A stretch of 22,127 nt of DNA from DASRAP01 sp035277145 (GTDB lineage: Bacteria > Gemmatimonadota > Gemmatimonadetes > Gemmatimonadales > Gemmatimonadaceae): assembly GCA_035277145.1 (NCBI GenBank), contig DATELA010000087.1:1-22127 (forward strand), in the 5' to 3' direction. The position numbers and the translations under genes are program-made. This document shows, in pieces, positions 8,812 through 16,451 of this stretch; position 1 is the first letter of the stretch, and each line of letters starts with the position of its first letter. The notes beneath the pieces were generated by a model that ran no database searches, was not told the DNA's origin, and saw only the letters and a program-made list of their open reading frames with translations.

Positions 8812-8883
8812 AGCACGAAGGCTCTATGCGCACGCATGACTATTGGTGTCCTGAGGGGTCCGCTTGTATGACACGCCCAGCGG

Positions 8884-8918
8884 ACGGGGCGGATTGCGCG
8901 CTAGGGCGCGCGCCCCGT
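8884..8918 (-). terminator. GC-rich hairpin overlapping the stop of the metallopeptidase gene
   Basis: ACGGGGCG (8884-8891) pairs with CGCCCCGT (8911-8918); further GC-rich pairing is possible inside. The stop codon (8901-8903) lies in the hairpin. No T-run follows on the minus strand, so it may slow or process transcripts rather than act as a classic terminator. It separates the exporter operon from the sigma-factor operon. Confidence 0.45.
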
Positions 8919-10649
8919 GTTCGTGGTCATCGTCCCGACGCCGCCGGTCACTTTGGACCAGTAGCTGACCCACGCCTTTCCTATCGCGTCAACCTGCGCG
9001 AGCATCTCGGCGCTCGGCTTGTTACCGTGGCGCGTGACCACGACCATCGCTGTGTTGAAAGTCTTCGGTGAATTCTCGAACGACGGCACGCGCGGGCCGT
9101 TGTGCGCGATCACATCCTGAATGGTGACCGTCCGTTTTTCGGCGGCGACGATGTTGTTGCCTTCAGGAGTGCGGCCAACGTTGCGCTGATTGCGCAGTAC
9201 AACAAAGTCCGGCACCGATGACGCCGGCAGCAATCCCATCAAATACAACTCCAGATACGAGAACCCCGACGCGGGATTCATCGTGCCGCTCGCCATTTGC
9301 GTGAACGTGCCGTCACCGTTGTCCTTCCAGTTCGCGCCGCCCATGATCGACGCTTCGACGGTGCGACTATACGGATACGGCACCGGCGTGCTCACGCTCT
9401 GTGGCCAGTGCGTCGCGCCCGACATGCCCCACGGATCGTGCGGGCCGCGCAACTCGATCGTGTCGCCTTTCACAATGGCGCGCGTGCGCGTGGACCAGCG
9501 GTGCGCGAGTTCGTGGCCAATTTGCGCGACGGCCATGTTGTACCCGGCGTAATTACCGTTCGGCGCGCGTTCCTGCGCTTGCACCGCGCCAACCCACACG
9601 GGCTGGAACCACGTGACCTGCAATCGGCCCTGACTGCAGAAGTCCTGCGAGCGCAAACCAATGTCCATGCGCGGACCGAGTCCGGTTACGCGCTGCCCGA
9701 TGTCGCCGACACTACGCGTGCCGGCTTCCTGATCATCAACGCGGAAATCGGAATACCACACCATGAAGTCGAAGCGATCGCCGAGCGCTTGCGTGACGGT
9801 GCACGCAAGGTTCGACGCGCCGGGCAATCCGTAGTGATGAAACGCTTCGAAGATTACCGGCTTCGCCGCGTCGCTCGGCTTCACCGAAGTGAAGTCAATC
9901 GCCTGCGTTGGTTGCGCGCCGCCGGATGGAACGGTGTACACGCCAACAACTGCGTCACGCGCAGTTATCTCCTGATACGAGAGCTCGATGCGTCCGTCGC
10001 GATGCAGCACGGCCTGAAAGTGATGCGGCGTGCGCGTGAACGTGACATCCTGCTGTCCGCCGGTTGGTTCGCTTGTGTCCCACGTGATGACGACGCGATC
10101 GTCGCGTTCGCTCACGTAGCGCGCACCGTTCATCCGCTGCTTGAAGAACGCGGCGATCACGGGAATCGTGTTGACGATGTCAGGACCGACGCGTCGCAAA
10201 TGCACAAACCGGCCGAGTCCGAGGTCGTTGTAGCCGCCGCCGAACGTGATGAGACCGATCGCCTGGACTTGCAGTGAGTCCCAATTCTTTCCGGAGAACG
10301 GAAACACAAACTTCGTCAGGCGAACCGTGTTCCCCTGCACCGCCGCGCCACGCGTTGTGTCCCACTGCAGCGGCAAATTCTCCGCGCGGAACCCGCCGGC
10401 GGCTGGCGTGAAGCGAATCGTACGCTTGTCGAGGTCGAAGATGTTGTGATTCGCGAGCGCACCTTCGTCGAGTTCGAGCAGTACGAGGTTTCCGCTCGTC
10501 GTGACGTTTCCGATCTTGCGGCCGGGCACTTGCTTGACGTCGATGCCGCCACGTTCTGTGTTGGAGTTGACGTTCGCACGTTGCGCGTGCGCAGGCGTGA
10601 CGATTGCAAACGCGACGAGCGCCGCGAGACACCGATTGGCGTTGTTCAT
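8901..10649 (-). CDS. Secreted zinc metallopeptidase-like protein (HELAH motif)
   Basis: The ATG at 10649, two bases after the permease stop, gives signal peptide MNNANRCLAALVAFAIVTPA-HA-Q; an open frame back to 10679 would overlap the permease and is rejected. The 582-residue protein has an N-terminal beta-rich part (to about residue 250, with FGGGYNDLGLGRFVHLRRVG and DRVVITWDTSEP, resembling a carbohydrate-binding or nidogen-like module). The C-terminal part carries AQIGHELAHRW at about residues 375-385. HExxH is the zinc/catalytic motif of many metallopeptidases. A third ligand is not obvious; candidates follow in GPHDPWGMSGATHW. SYLELYLMGLLP near residue 465 resembles a segment seen beside such domains in other bacteria. 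Proteolytic activity is inferred. Last gene of the exporter operon, so it may be exported together with, or act on, the exporter's cargo. Confidence 0.8.
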   Translation of the reverse strand: MNNANRCLAALVAFAIVTPAHAQRANVNSNTERGGIDVKQVPGRKIGNVTTSGNLVLLELDEGALANHNIFDLDKRTIRFTPAAGGFRAENLPLQWDTTRGAAVQGNTVRLTKFVFPFSGKNWDSLQVQAIGLITFGGGYNDLGLGRFVHLRRVGPDIVNTIPVIAAFFKQRMNGARYVSERDDRVVITWDTSEPTGGQQDVTFTRTPHHFQAVLHRDGRIELSYQEITARDAVVGVYTVPSGGAQPTQAIDFTSVKPSDAAKPVIFEAFHHYGLPGASNLACTVTQALGDRFDFMVWYSDFRVDDQEAGTRSVGDIGQRVTGLGPRMDIGLRSQDFCSQGRLQVTWFQPVWVGAVQAQERAPNGNYAGYNMAVAQIGHELAHRWSTRTRAIVKGDTIELRGPHDPWGMSGATHWPQSVSTPVPYPYSRTVEASIMGGANWKDNGDGTFTQMASGTMNPASGFSYLELYLMGLLPASSVPDFVVLRNQRNVGRTPEGNNIVAAEKRTVTIQDVIAHNGPRVPSFENSPKTFNTAMVVVTRHGNKPSAEMLAQVDAIGKAWVSYWSKVTGGVGTMTTNTGRAP

Positions 10650-10651
10650 AG

Positions 10652-11398
10652 TCAGATCTCGATCTTCGAGAATCTCCACGCACCAAATCCGAGTAGCGCG
10701 ACCGCAACCAGCGCGAGGACGCCCGCGTCGATCATGATATTGAAGTGCGACACGCCAATGAGCGCGTTGCGCAATCCATCAACGCCGTACGTGAGCGGAT
10801 CGAGCCGCGTGAGAACGCTGAGCACTTTCGGTAGGCCATCGAGCGGGAACAGCGCGCCAGACAAGAAGAAAATCGGCAGCACGAGGAAGTTCATCACGAG
10901 CTGAAAGCCCTGCATGTCCTGCAGGCTCGCGCCGATGGCAGTCCCGAGTGCCGCGAACACCGTTGCAACCAACAGCATGAAGCCGATCGCAACGGGCACC
11001 ATCGCGATGTTCGTCGGGCGGAAGCCGGCGATGACGCACACGGTCGCAACGAGAACGCCCTGAATCATCGCGACAGTCGCAGCGCCGAGCGTGCGGCCAA
11101 TCATGATGCGGATGCGCGGAACCGGCGCAACCATGGTTTCCTTGAGAAACCCAAATTGGCGATCCCACAAAAGCGCGATGCCGGAGAACATCGACATGAA
11201 CAACATCGCCATGCCAATTATGCCCGGCGCCATGAACTGCAAATAGTTGCCGCCGCCCGCGCGCTGATACACCGGCCCAAGTCCGAATCCGAGCACCAGC
11301 AAGTACAGCGTCGGTTGGCCGAGCGATGCGACGATTTGCACACGCGACCGGCTGTATTTGCGAATCTCGCGCCACCACAGAATGAAGATCGCTTTCAT
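10652..11398 (-). CDS. ABC-2 type transporter permease
   Basis: The ATG at 11398 forms an ATGA overlap with the ATPase stop (TGA 11397-11395). The 248-residue protein starts with a short cytosolic WWREIRKYSRSRVQIV, typical of ABC-2 permeases, and has about six hydrophobic helices, including QPTLYLLVLGFGLGPVY, FMAPGIIGMAMLFMSMFSGI, MIQGVLVATVCVIAG, VAIGFMLLVATVFAALGTAI, FLVLPIFFLSGALFPLDGLP and a last one near VLALVAVALLGFGAW. The LPIFFLSGALFPLDGLP segment before the last helix and the DPLTYGVDGLRN segment are hallmarks of the DrrB/NodJ group. It pairs with the ATPase to form an exporter for drugs, lipids or polysaccharides; substrate unknown. Confidence 0.95.
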   Translation of the reverse strand: MKAIFILWWREIRKYSRSRVQIVASLGQPTLYLLVLGFGLGPVYQRAGGGNYLQFMAPGIIGMAMLFMSMFSGIALLWDRQFGFLKETMVAPVPRIRIMIGRTLGAATVAMIQGVLVATVCVIAGFRPTNIAMVPVAIGFMLLVATVFAALGTAIGASLQDMQGFQLVMNFLVLPIFFLSGALFPLDGLPKVLSVLTRLDPLTYGVDGLRNALIGVSHFNIMIDAGVLALVAVALLGFGAWRFSKIEI

Positions 11399-12189
11399 CG
11401 CCGGCCTCCGCGCCACATCTGCGCGACCTGACGCATGCGATCCGCCGCGCCGGCCGTCTCGTCGCGAATGCTCGAGCCCGTCAATGCGAGAAACGCATCC
11501 TCGAGCGACGTCTTGCCGGTTTGATCCTTGAGCTCCTGCGGCGAACCGATCGCAACAATCTTGCCGTGATCGATCACAGCGATGCGCTGGGCGACGCGAT
11601 CGGCTTCATCCATATAGTGCGTCGTGAGAAACACCGTCACCTGCTGCGTCTCGTTGACGTGTTTCACGTGCGTCCACAACTGATTCCTGCTCTGCGGATC
11701 GAGTCCGAGCGTCGGCTCGTCGAGAAACAGAATCTTCGGCGTGTGCAGAAAGCCGCGCGCAATCTCGAGGCGGCGACGCATTCCACCCGAAAACGTTTTT
11801 ACCAACGCATCGCGCCGGTCCCACAACTCGAACTGCGTGAGCAACGCTTCAGCGCGCTCGCGCCGTTCCTTGCGCGGAATGTCATAGAGCACGCCGTGGA
11901 TTTCCATGTTCTCCCACGCCGTGAGATCCTGATCCAGACTCGGATCCTGAAACACGATCCCGAAGCGCTTGCGCACTTCATTCGTTTGTTTCGTCGGATC
12001 GAGTCCGTCGAGTTCCAGCGTGCCCGACGTTGGCGCAAGCAGCGTAGTGAGCATTTTGATCGTCGTCGTTTTCCCCGCGCCGTTGGGCCCGAGGAACGCG
12101 AAGATCTCGCCCTTGCTCACGTCGAACGTGACGTGATCAACAGCGGTGACGTTTCCGAATTGTTTGACGAGGTTGTCTACGCGAATCAC
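11395..12189 (-). CDS. ABC transporter ATP-binding protein (DrrA-like)
   Basis: The start is GTG at 12189 with GGGAG four bases upstream. The 264-residue protein has the full ATPase set: Walker A GPNGAGKT (34-41), Q-loop at Gln81 in FQDPSLDQDLT, signature FSGGMRRRLEIARG (133-146), Walker B LFLDEPTLGLD (154-164) and H-loop His191 in TTHYMDEADRVA. The 'HYMDEAD' motif and C-terminal extension are typical of the daunorubicin-resistance/ABC-2 exporter group. It drives export by the overlapping permease gene and heads a three-gene operon that ends with the metallopeptidase. Substrate unknown. Confidence 0.96.
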   Translation of the reverse strand: MIRVDNLVKQFGNVTAVDHVTFDVSKGEIFAFLGPNGAGKTTTIKMLTTLLAPTSGTLELDGLDPTKQTNEVRKRFGIVFQDPSLDQDLTAWENMEIHGVLYDIPRKERRERAEALLTQFELWDRRDALVKTFSGGMRRRLEIARGFLHTPKILFLDEPTLGLDPQSRNQLWTHVKHVNETQQVTVFLTTHYMDEADRVAQRIAVIDHGKIVAIGSPQELKDQTGKTSLEDAFLALTGSSIRDETAGAADRMRQVAQMWRGGRR

Positions 12190-12216
12190 GGCGCTCCCGG
12201 TTTACACACGAAACGA

Positions 12217-12260
12217 TGCCGCCGACGGCGAGCGCGTACGATTGCTCGACGTCGGCGGCA
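12217..12260 (-). terminator. Hairpin between the VHEWGTF gene and the ABC ATPase gene
   Basis: TGCCGCCGAC (12217-12226) pairs with GTCGGCGGCA (12251-12260). Inside, after a 2-nt internal loop, CGAGC pairs with GCTCG (12229-12233 with 12244-12248) around a 10-nt loop. On the minus strand a modest T-containing tail (TCGTTTCGTGTG) follows. It probably ends transcription of the gene at 12289-13503, making the exporter operon a separate unit. Confidence 0.6.
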
Positions 12261-12288
12261 ATGTCAACGAGCGCGCAAAGAAAACGCG

Positions 12289-13503
12289 CTAGGGGCAGAT
12301 CGTTCCGCTCTGAATTTGCCTGGCGAGCGCAGCATTCGTTATCTTGACCACGCGTTCGCGCGTAGCAGCATCAGCCGATTCCATCAATCGATCGGTGATT
12401 GGGCCGAGTAACCGCCCGTATTTGGCGAGCGCCACTTCGTTACCACTCCGAATTGCCGCGTCGACTTCGCGCACCATCGCGGGCGTAATCACGTCCATGC
12501 GTCCGACGAACACGCGCGCAACACGCGCCGGCGCAGGCGTGATTGTTAACGGCAGCGTTGCGTCGACGCTCGACCGCGGGAACACGTAGAACACGCGCGT
12601 ACCTTCTTCGAACCACGTGTCGCGCCACGTGTCGACCATTGCGGCGGCCTCTTTCGCAAACAGGCCTTGCTCGACGAGAACCGCTTCGAGATCCCGGCGG
12701 AGCGTGGCACTCGTTGCATTGAGTACCGGCGCAGCAATTGTGGCTTCGCGCGAAACATTCCGCTCCACGCGATAACCGAACTTGCCACCGCGATTCGTGA
12801 ACGCAATCACGACGGGGAGGGCGTCTTCACCAATGTTCGTGACGCGAATGCTTTCGTCACCAAGCAGAACCGTGGTGAGCGGGACATCGAAGTTTGCGAC
12901 GCCTCTATAGAACAAGAACTTCTCCGACTGCGTGCCAACGCTCACCGGAGTTGCATCCGTCGCGCGAGCGGCGTAATAGTGACTCGGCTCCGTTCCCGTC
13001 GGGAAGTGCGGCGAAGTATTCGGCGTAATTGCAACGCTGGGCCAGCGAATTGACGTTTGCCCTCGGTCGTTGCGCAGCGACGCGGTGGTGAACATCTGCT
13101 GACCGACGTTGGCCTTGGGATACCACTCCGTCATCAGGCCGCGCGGGAAACCCACACGCACATCGACGCGCGTCGCGTGCTCAGAATAGAAGTAGAGCAC
13201 TGGCGTTTCCATGCGCACTTTGCCGAGCAGGTTCGAGCGCGCCGTTGCGTAATCGGGGATGGTCGCGAGCACTTCCGCGGAGACACCCTTTATTCGTCCG
13301 ATCGCCCTGTCGTCGACGTGTTCGACGAAACACGGAAGGTCGTCGCGGCCGCCGAGCGGCAACCAATCGACTGCGCGGCCGTCGCGACCGGCCACAGTTG
13401 TAAACGTGCCCCATTCGTGAACTGCGAAGTCGGGGCTGACTGTTGGGACGCCTGCCAGCACCACGGCGCCGGCGACGAGACCAAACGCAAATCTGGTCCG
13501 CAT
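12289..13503 (-). CDS. Exported 'VHEWGTF'-type protein, unknown function
   Basis: Product of 404 residues. Signal peptide MRTRFAFGLVAGAVVLAGVP, then TVSPDFAVHEWGTFTTVAG at about residues 21-39. The VHEWGTF(T/L)xVAG start is one I recognise from uncharacterised proteins of soil bacteria and planctomycetes. It is followed by ETPVLYFYSEHATRVDVRVG and FPRGLMTEWYPKAN, conserved-looking stretches rich in aromatics, and a C-terminal helical part (MVREVDAAIRSGNEVALAKYGR) with a late Cys (GTICP). No catalytic motif can be named. It is flanked by a hairpin downstream and an inverted repeat around its start, so it looks monocistronic. Confidence 0.82.
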   Translation of the reverse strand: MRTRFAFGLVAGAVVLAGVPTVSPDFAVHEWGTFTTVAGRDGRAVDWLPLGGRDDLPCFVEHVDDRAIGRIKGVSAEVLATIPDYATARSNLLGKVRMETPVLYFYSEHATRVDVRVGFPRGLMTEWYPKANVGQQMFTTASLRNDRGQTSIRWPSVAITPNTSPHFPTGTEPSHYYAARATDATPVSVGTQSEKFLFYRGVANFDVPLTTVLLGDESIRVTNIGEDALPVVIAFTNRGGKFGYRVERNVSREATIAAPVLNATSATLRRDLEAVLVEQGLFAKEAAAMVDTWRDTWFEEGTRVFYVFPRSSVDATLPLTITPAPARVARVFVGRMDVITPAMVREVDAAIRSGNEVALAKYGRLLGPITDRLMESADAATRERVVKITNAALARQIQSGTICP

Positions 13504-13546
13504 GAGTAGCTCTCGAAGGAGTTTGGCAGTTCGATGCCGCTACTCA
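13503..13546. promoter_or_regulatory. Inverted repeat around the start of the VHEWGTF gene
   Basis: TGAGTAGC (13503-13510) and GCTACTCA (13539-13546) are perfect 8-bp arms 28 bp apart. The inner arm touches the start codon of the minus-strand gene. It could be an operator or form an mRNA hairpin masking translation initiation. No regulator is identified. Confidence 0.4.
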
Positions 13547-13578
13547 CGCAGACGCTTGAATGCCCTATGCGCGGCTGG

Positions 13579-14100
13579 TCATTCGGCCCCGACTTTCCGC
13601 TTGAGAACACCGGCCGACACGAGCGTAATGATGAGCGCGACCGGCAACGGCTCGAGAAACGTGAACCCGATGTTCACGAGCGGGTTCTTGTACCACTCCG
13701 CGAAGCGCTTCATGTCGGCTTCTTCCTTCGCAATCTCCTCCGCAGACTTTCCGCTCGCCCGTGCTTTCTCGATGGCGTACGCCGCGTACTTCTCCGGAAA
13801 ATCCGGCGCCATCGTGCGGGACACCACCTGCCACGTCGCGACGTAGCACAGCGTTCCAATGAGCGCAATGAGTCCGCCGACTTTGAACGCACGGCCAAAC
13901 GTGATGGTGCCACCTGCCACGTTGTCGCGATACGACTTGATGCCGAAGAACACCATCATGAACGCGAGCACCATCGTGGTGTAGCCGATGATCTCGCCCT
14001 TCTCATAGCCGATGCTGTCCATCCAGGGCAGCGTCACCACCATCATCACGGACAGCACCGCACCGGCGATCAATCCGAACGTCAGTACAACCTTTCGCAT
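13579..14100 (-). CDS. DUF4199 family membrane protein
   Basis: The ATG at 14100 is chosen because GGAG lies five bases upstream and the product then begins MRKVVLTFGLIAGAVLSVMM, the first membrane helix; an open frame back to 14148 adds a non-family leader. The 173-residue protein has four hydrophobic helices (about 1-25, 35-55, 70-95 and 145-165). Between helix 3 and helix 4 is a charged helical stretch (EKYAAYAIEKARASGKSAEE, with EEIAKEEADMKRFAEWYKNP), the arrangement of DUF4199. The GGTITFGRAFKVGGLIAL segment is also typical of that family. Function unknown. It follows a membrane-bound LuxR regulator on the same strand, a pairing also seen elsewhere, so the two probably work together. Confidence 0.85.
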   Translation of the reverse strand: MRKVVLTFGLIAGAVLSVMMVVTLPWMDSIGYEKGEIIGYTTMVLAFMMVFFGIKSYRDNVAGGTITFGRAFKVGGLIALIGTLCYVATWQVVSRTMAPDFPEKYAAYAIEKARASGKSAEEIAKEEADMKRFAEWYKNPLVNIGFTFLEPLPVALIITLVSAGVLKRKVGAE

Positions 14101-14165
14101 ACCATCTCCACGTTGAGGACGGCGGGACGCTAGGCCCGCGGCATCCAACCCGCGTCACCCGTTTG

Positions 14166-14197
14166 GATGATTTTCGCTCGACGGCGTCAAAATCATC
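14166..14197. promoter_or_regulatory. AT-rich inverted repeat between the LuxR and DUF4199 genes
   Basis: GATGATTTT (14166-14174) and AAAATCATC (14189-14197) are perfect 9-bp arms with a 14-nt spacer. It lies 19 bp past the regulator stop and about 66 bp before the DUF4199 start. It could be an operator for the LuxR protein or a hairpin that lowers read-through into the DUF4199 gene. Confidence 0.5.
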
Positions 14198-14216
14198 AGA
14201 TCGAGTGAGGAAACCG

Positions 14217-14657
14217 CTATGGAATCAGGCCGAATTCCTTGCCGAGTTGCACGGCCTGCGTTCGCCGCCGTGCTCCGAGCTTGTCGAAGACGCGGCTCAA
14301 ATGCGTCTTCACGGTGTTTTCTGAAACGAAGACCTTATCCGCGATCTCTTTGTTGGAGAGTCCGGCGGCCATGTGCGTGAGCATTTCGAGCTCGCGCGGG
14401 GTGAGGCCGAGCTCGGTAAGCTTGGCTTCATTCAGCATGAACGGACCGCTGACCGGGACCTCGCGTACTATCACTTTCTCGCGGGTTTTCGTGAAGCGGA
14501 GCCCCAGCCAGAGCCCCGCACCCGCGAAGATCGCCGCGACGAGGCCACCGTAGATCTCGATGGAATGGTCGACGATGAGGTACCGGTACTCGACGGCTTT
14601 GAGCAGCGCGATGAGGGCGCCGCCGAGCAGTCCATAGAGAAGGACGTGTTTTCGCAC
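14217..14657 (-). CDS. Membrane-anchored LuxR-type transcriptional regulator
   Basis: Product of 146 residues with two predicted N-terminal membrane helices (about residues 4-22, LLYGLLGGALIALLKAVEY, and 35-54, YGGLVAAIFAGAGLWLGLRF). A short linker (KTREKVIVREVPVSGP) leads to a complete GerE/LuxR DNA-binding domain at about 84-146: LTPRELEMLTHMAAGLSNKE, then IADKVFVSENTVKTHLSRVF, then KLGARRRTQAV. There is no receiver or autoinducer domain, so sensing would be through the membrane part or a partner; the neighbouring DUF4199 protein is the obvious candidate. It is divergent from the alpha/beta hydrolase gene with a 99-bp shared control region containing a perfect palindrome. Confidence 0.92.
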   Translation of the reverse strand: MRKHVLLYGLLGGALIALLKAVEYRYLIVDHSIEIYGGLVAAIFAGAGLWLGLRFTKTREKVIVREVPVSGPFMLNEAKLTELGLTPRELEMLTHMAAGLSNKEIADKVFVSENTVKTHLSRVFDKLGARRRTQAVQLGKEFGLIP

Positions 14658-14707
14658 GGCGTAATTCTACGCGCGCTCAGGGGCGCGGCGCGTGGACCGA
14701 TGAGTTT

Positions 14708-14721
14708 CGGCGACGTCGCCG
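14708..14721. promoter_or_regulatory. Perfect 14-bp palindrome, candidate operator
   Basis: CGGCGACGTCGCCG lies in the 99-bp gap between the divergent LuxR regulator and hydrolase genes, about 35 bp before the hydrolase start. LuxR-type proteins bind dyad sites, so it is a fair candidate operator. Chance occurrence in GC-rich DNA is not excluded. A second small inverted repeat (GCGTA...TACGC, 14659-14672) sits at the regulator's start. Confidence 0.45.
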
Positions 14722-14756
14722 GTCAAAGGCTACAAACACTACCGGAGACCAGGACG

Positions 14757-15653
14757 ATGTACTCGACAACCAAGTTCGCTCGGAGCGCCATGCTGGTCGC
14801 TGCGCTCAGCGTGATTGGAACGCGGGCCGATGCGCAGAGCAGCGCGTGGGGCGGTAACACTGCCGCAACAGGCAAGTACGCGAAGGTGAACGGCGTCAAC
14901 ATTTACTATGAAGTTCACGGCACTGGAAAGCCGCTCGTGCTGCTGCACGGCGGGCTCGGAACGGGCACGATGTTCGGGCCCAACGTCGCAGCGCTGGCCA
15001 AGGGTCGCCAGGTGATCCTGCCCGACCTGCAGGGGCACGGCCGCACAGCGGATATCGATCGCCCAATTCGCCATGATCTCATAGCCGACGACATCGCGGC
15101 GCTCATCAAGCACCTCGGCCTTTCGAAGGCCGACGTGGTTGGCTACTCGCTGGGCGGCGGCGTCGCGTTGCAGGTGGCAATTCGCCACCCCGAGGTGGTG
15201 GATCGGTTGGTGGTCGCGTCGGTGCCGTTCAAGCGCACCGGTTTCTACGCCGAGATGTTGCAGCAGCAAGCGGCGGTCGGCGCGGCGATGGCAGATCAAA
15301 TGAAGGGCACACCGATGTACGAGCTGTATCAGGCCATCGCGCCGCGCAAACAGGACTTTCCGCGGCTGCTCGACAAAGTTGGCGCGATGATGCGGGAGGA
15401 TTACGACTACTCCGCCGGCGTCCGGAAGATCACCGCGAAGACCCTGCTTGTATTCGCGGACGCCGACATGATCTCGACGTCGCACGTGGCGGAGTTCTTC
15501 GGGCTCTTCGGCGGCGGTCTCCGCGACGCGGGGTGGGACGGCTCCACCCGTCCGAAGGCACAGCTCGCGATTGTCCCGAACCAGACGCACTACTCGCTGT
15601 TCGCGGTGCCGGCGTTCGCCGAAATCGTCATGGGGTTTCTCGACGCCAAGTGA
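14757..15653 (+). CDS. Exported alpha/beta hydrolase
   Basis: The ATG at 14757 has an AGGA/GGAG-type site upstream and opens a signal peptide (MYSTTKFARSAMLVAALSVI, then GTRADAQ). The frame is open back to 14373, but that part only mirrors the regulator on the other strand. The 298-residue product shows the hydrolase fold: oxyanion HGG at 64-66, nucleophile elbow GYSLGG with Ser131, an acid in VFADADMIS (Asp235 or Asp237) and His278 in NQTHYS, together a full catalytic triad. A lid region lies around residues 155-215. The substrate (ester, lactone or similar) cannot be told. It should act in the periplasm or outside. It stands just upstream of an outer-membrane protein gene, separated by a strong palindrome. 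Confidence 0.92.
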   Translation: MYSTTKFARSAMLVAALSVIGTRADAQSSAWGGNTAATGKYAKVNGVNIYYEVHGTGKPLVLLHGGLGTGTMFGPNVAALAKGRQVILPDLQGHGRTADIDRPIRHDLIADDIAALIKHLGLSKADVVGYSLGGGVALQVAIRHPEVVDRLVVASVPFKRTGFYAEMLQQQAAVGAAMADQMKGTPMYELYQAIAPRKQDFPRLLDKVGAMMREDYDYSAGVRKITAKTLLVFADADMISTSHVAEFFGLFGGGLRDAGWDGSTRPKAQLAIVPNQTHYSLFAVPAFAEIVMGFLDAK

Positions 15654-15730
15654 TGGCCGACACACCCCCGGGCACGGCGTGACGGGGATTTGCGAAGTGG
15701 CTCCTCCGTTCGTCTACCGATGTGAGCCAA

Positions 15731-15756
15731 GGGGGCTCCTGCGCGCAGGAGCCTCC
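15731..15756 (+). promoter_or_regulatory. Strong hairpin (20-bp perfect palindrome) between hydrolase and outer-membrane protein genes
   Basis: GGCTCCTGCG (15734-15743) is directly followed by its exact complement CGCAGGAGCC (15744-15753). Pairing extends outward by three more positions with one G-T wobble. No T-run follows. It lies 78 bp after the hydrolase stop and 57 bp before the next start, so it may be a terminator-like barrier, a dyad operator or a 5' leader hairpin of the outer-membrane protein mRNA. Confidence 0.55.
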
Positions 15757-15810
15757 GCCATATTGGTATCGCGTCCAAAACCACGGATCACTTTCCTCGG
15801 AAGGAGTCGT

Positions 15811-16374
15811 ATGCGGCGTTCACTCGCGGTAGCAGCCATGGGTCTCTTGCTCGGCGTCGGCACGCCGGCGTACGCGCAGCTCGGGACGGTCGATGTCGGA
15901 TTGCACATCCGGTATTCGAACCTCGACGAAGACCTGGCGACCGACAACGGTATCGGTTTCGGTGGCCGTATCGGTGCGTTCTTCACGAAGCACCTGGCGC
16001 TCGAACTCGAGACGGCGTCGTTCAGCGGTGGCTCGGTCGGCGGCGACACGAAGTTGCAGCCGCTGTACATCCGCCTCGCGGCGCACTTCCCGGTCAAGGG
16101 CAAGTGGTCGGGCATCGTCGGCGCGGCGATTCTGAATGACAAGACGGAACCGCCTGGCGGCACGAGCTACACGGACAAGGGCATCAGCCTGAACCTTGGC
16201 GCGATGTACAGCCTGGCGAACTCGTTCTCAGCGCGCGCCGACCTGATCGGCGACGTTGTGAAGGAGCCGTTCATGGAAGAGCTGAACTCGCGTAACTACA
16301 TCACGGGCAACTGGCACCTGAACATTGGCGTGAATTACCGCTTCGCGTTTTTGAATCGCGGCGGCAGCAACTAA
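15811..16374 (+). CDS. Outer-membrane beta-barrel protein (putative)
   Basis: The ATG at 15811 has AAGGAG four bases upstream and begins a textbook signal peptide (MRRSLAVAAMGLLLGVGTPA, then YAQ). The frame is open further upstream but without a signal. The 187-residue product is made of alternating hydrophobic strands (VDVGLHIRYSNL, GIGFGGRIGAFFTKHLALEL, PLYIRLAAHFPVKG, GISLNLGAMYSLANSFSARA, WHLNIGVNYRFAFL), the pattern of a small barrel of about eight strands such as the OmpA/OmpW-like 'outer membrane beta-barrel' group. The barrel ends in an aromatic strand but has an extra NRGGSN tail. Role (adhesin, small porin or structural) is unknown. It is followed at once by a very strong terminator. 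Confidence 0.85.
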   Translation: MRRSLAVAAMGLLLGVGTPAYAQLGTVDVGLHIRYSNLDEDLATDNGIGFGGRIGAFFTKHLALELETASFSGGSVGGDTKLQPLYIRLAAHFPVKGKWSGIVGAAILNDKTEPPGGTSYTDKGISLNLGAMYSLANSFSARADLIGDVVKEPFMEELNSRNYITGNWHLNIGVNYRFAFLNRGGSN

Positions 16375-16387
16375 ACGCTGCGGTCGT

Positions 16388-16429
16388 AAAAACAAAGCCC
16401 GCGAGCGAGAGCTCGCGGGCTTTGTTTTT
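16388..16429. terminator. Bidirectional intrinsic terminator, 19-bp perfect stem
   Basis: The A-rich left arm starting AAAAACAAAGCCCGCGAGC (16388-16406) pairs perfectly with 16411-16429 around a GAGA tetraloop. Each strand ends in a T-run (GTTTTT), so it can stop transcription from the outer-membrane protein gene and from the convergent DUF2283 gene. Confidence 0.95.
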
Positions 16430-16451
16430 GCGGGATGATCGGCTGCGAAGG

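Noticed and set aside
9297..10277. 326-codon plus-strand frame opposite the metallopeptidase gene
   Set aside because: Arg/His-rich antisense shadow in GC-rich DNA; the minus-strand product has a signal peptide, HELAH motif and operon context.
14739..15665. 308-codon minus-strand frame opposite the alpha/beta hydrolase
   Set aside because: Antisense shadow; the plus-strand product has a full catalytic triad.
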